A DNA stretch of 64,000 nucleotides, taken from contig DXIU01000040.1 of assembly GCA_019112765.1 (NCBI GenBank), forward strand, positions 1 to 64,000, read 5' to 3'. The number at the start of each line of letters is the position of its first letter. Position 1 is the stretch's first letter. The notes beneath the pieces were generated by a model. The model made no database searches and was not told where the DNA came from. It was given only the letters and a program-made list of their open reading frames with translations. The DNA comes from Candidatus Mediterraneibacter norwichensis (GTDB taxonomy: Bacteria > Bacillota > Clostridia > Lachnospirales > Lachnospiraceae). Position numbers and translations under genes: made by a program. Shown here piece by piece: positions 63,200 to 64,000 of the stretch.

Positions 63200-64000
63200 T
63201 TAATCGGTCAGTCCGGCTGCCGCATCATATGCCTCCTGTGCCTCTGCTTCGGAAATCGTTCCCTGCTCTTCTGCCTGCTCCACGCGCATCAGATACACAT
63301 CCGACAGAATATCAAAATATTTTTCATTTACCAGCGTGTCCCGGACAGCATTCTCATAGATTCTCTCCGCCGACTGATACTGACTGTCCATCAGCTGCCG
63401 GTAAACGGTGCAGGCCGGAGAACGGTACAGCAGAATTCCTGCGACTGCTGTCAGACCGAAGATACAGGTAAATACAATTTTAGTGATTTTGAATCCCTTC
63501 TTTTCCTTCGGATATCCTATGATGCCAAAATCAACCAACGGTATTTTCTGCACCGGAGCGCCGCATTTCGCGCAGAAATTCTGGCTGCTTTTAACCTCTG
63601 CGCCGCACTGACTGCAAAAGCGGCTGCGCCGGTACCTCCTGCAGGCATTGAATATATGGAGACCCAGCCATACTGCCAGCAGAACGGCCAGCACAATCAG
63701 CAGCATATTCCTCGTCCGCTCCCCGCTGTCTACGGCTGACGAATTGAACTTCGCGCTGTAGCTTTTTTCAAATACGCCGTCCCCGTCTCCGTCCTGCTTC
63801 AGTTCCACCCACTGCTCCTTCCTCGTATTCATCGAAAAATAAGAAGTATCTGTGACAGGTACATTTTCAAAATACCTGGTGTCTGAATAATCCCCCTCCG
63901 CATCGGGATAGCCAAGCGATACGTCCATAGTCCCCCTGTCATTTCCTTCAATCGTAATCTCGTAATCCTGCGCGGTGTCCAGACGCAGAATCTTCTCCTG
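63200..64000 (-). CDS. Zinc-ribbon membrane protein (truncated by window end)
   Basis: CSQCGAEVKSSQNFCAKCGAPV zinc ribbon flanked by TM segments; frame stays open to 64000. Confidence 0.8.
   Translation of the reverse strand, partial: QEKILRLDTAQDYEITIEGNDRGTMDVSLGYPDAEGDYSDTRYFENVPVTDTSYFSMNTRKEQWVELKQDGDGDGVFEKSYSAKFNSSAVDSGERTRNMLLIVLAVLLAVWLGLHIFNACRRYRRSRFCSQCGAEVKSSQNFCAKCGAPVQKIPLVDFGIIGYPKEKKGFKITKIVFTCIFGLTAVAGILLYRSPACTVYRQLMDSQYQSAERIYENAVRDTLVNEKYFDILSDVYLMRVEQAEEQGTISEAEAQEAYDAAAGLTD

Overview
The window looks like Lachnospiraceae-type Firmicutes chromosome, judged by gene order and protein resemblance only; no search was run. It contains mostly minus-strand core genes. These are rplA/rplK/nusG/secE/rpmG, a complete V-type ATPase operon (H-I-K-E-C-F-A-B-D), trmL, SRP RNA, tadA, dgt, dnaB/rplI/gdpP, rpsF/ssb/rpsR, murT/gatD, aroE, phosphoketolase and DAHP synthase. 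No transposase, integrase, CRISPR array or tRNA was recognised. Four things stand out. (1) A compact plus-strand operon (44193-49788) encodes an alpha/beta hydrolase, a membrane-anchored MurF-like ligase, a Ddl ligase, a VanX-like D,D-dipeptidase and a TIR-domain protein. It is divergent from murT/gatD and followed by pncB and a remnant of a canonical murF C-terminus. (2) A T-box riboswitch, apparently tryptophan-specific (UGG specifier plus TGGC acceptor-pairing bases), precedes an iron-ADH / YkvI-like transporter / bile-salt-hydrolase cluster. (3) Several dispersed palindromic element families are present. They include a 714-bp composite of three abutting giant palindromes bounded by a 12-bp inverted repeat, a second copy of its core with compensatory stem changes, three copies of a CACACATG...CATGTGTG element, and four AAAGGGG-N5-CCCCTTT hairpins. 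(4) Two short genes are missing from the ORF track: a 33-aa membrane microprotein and a 56-aa ferredoxin.
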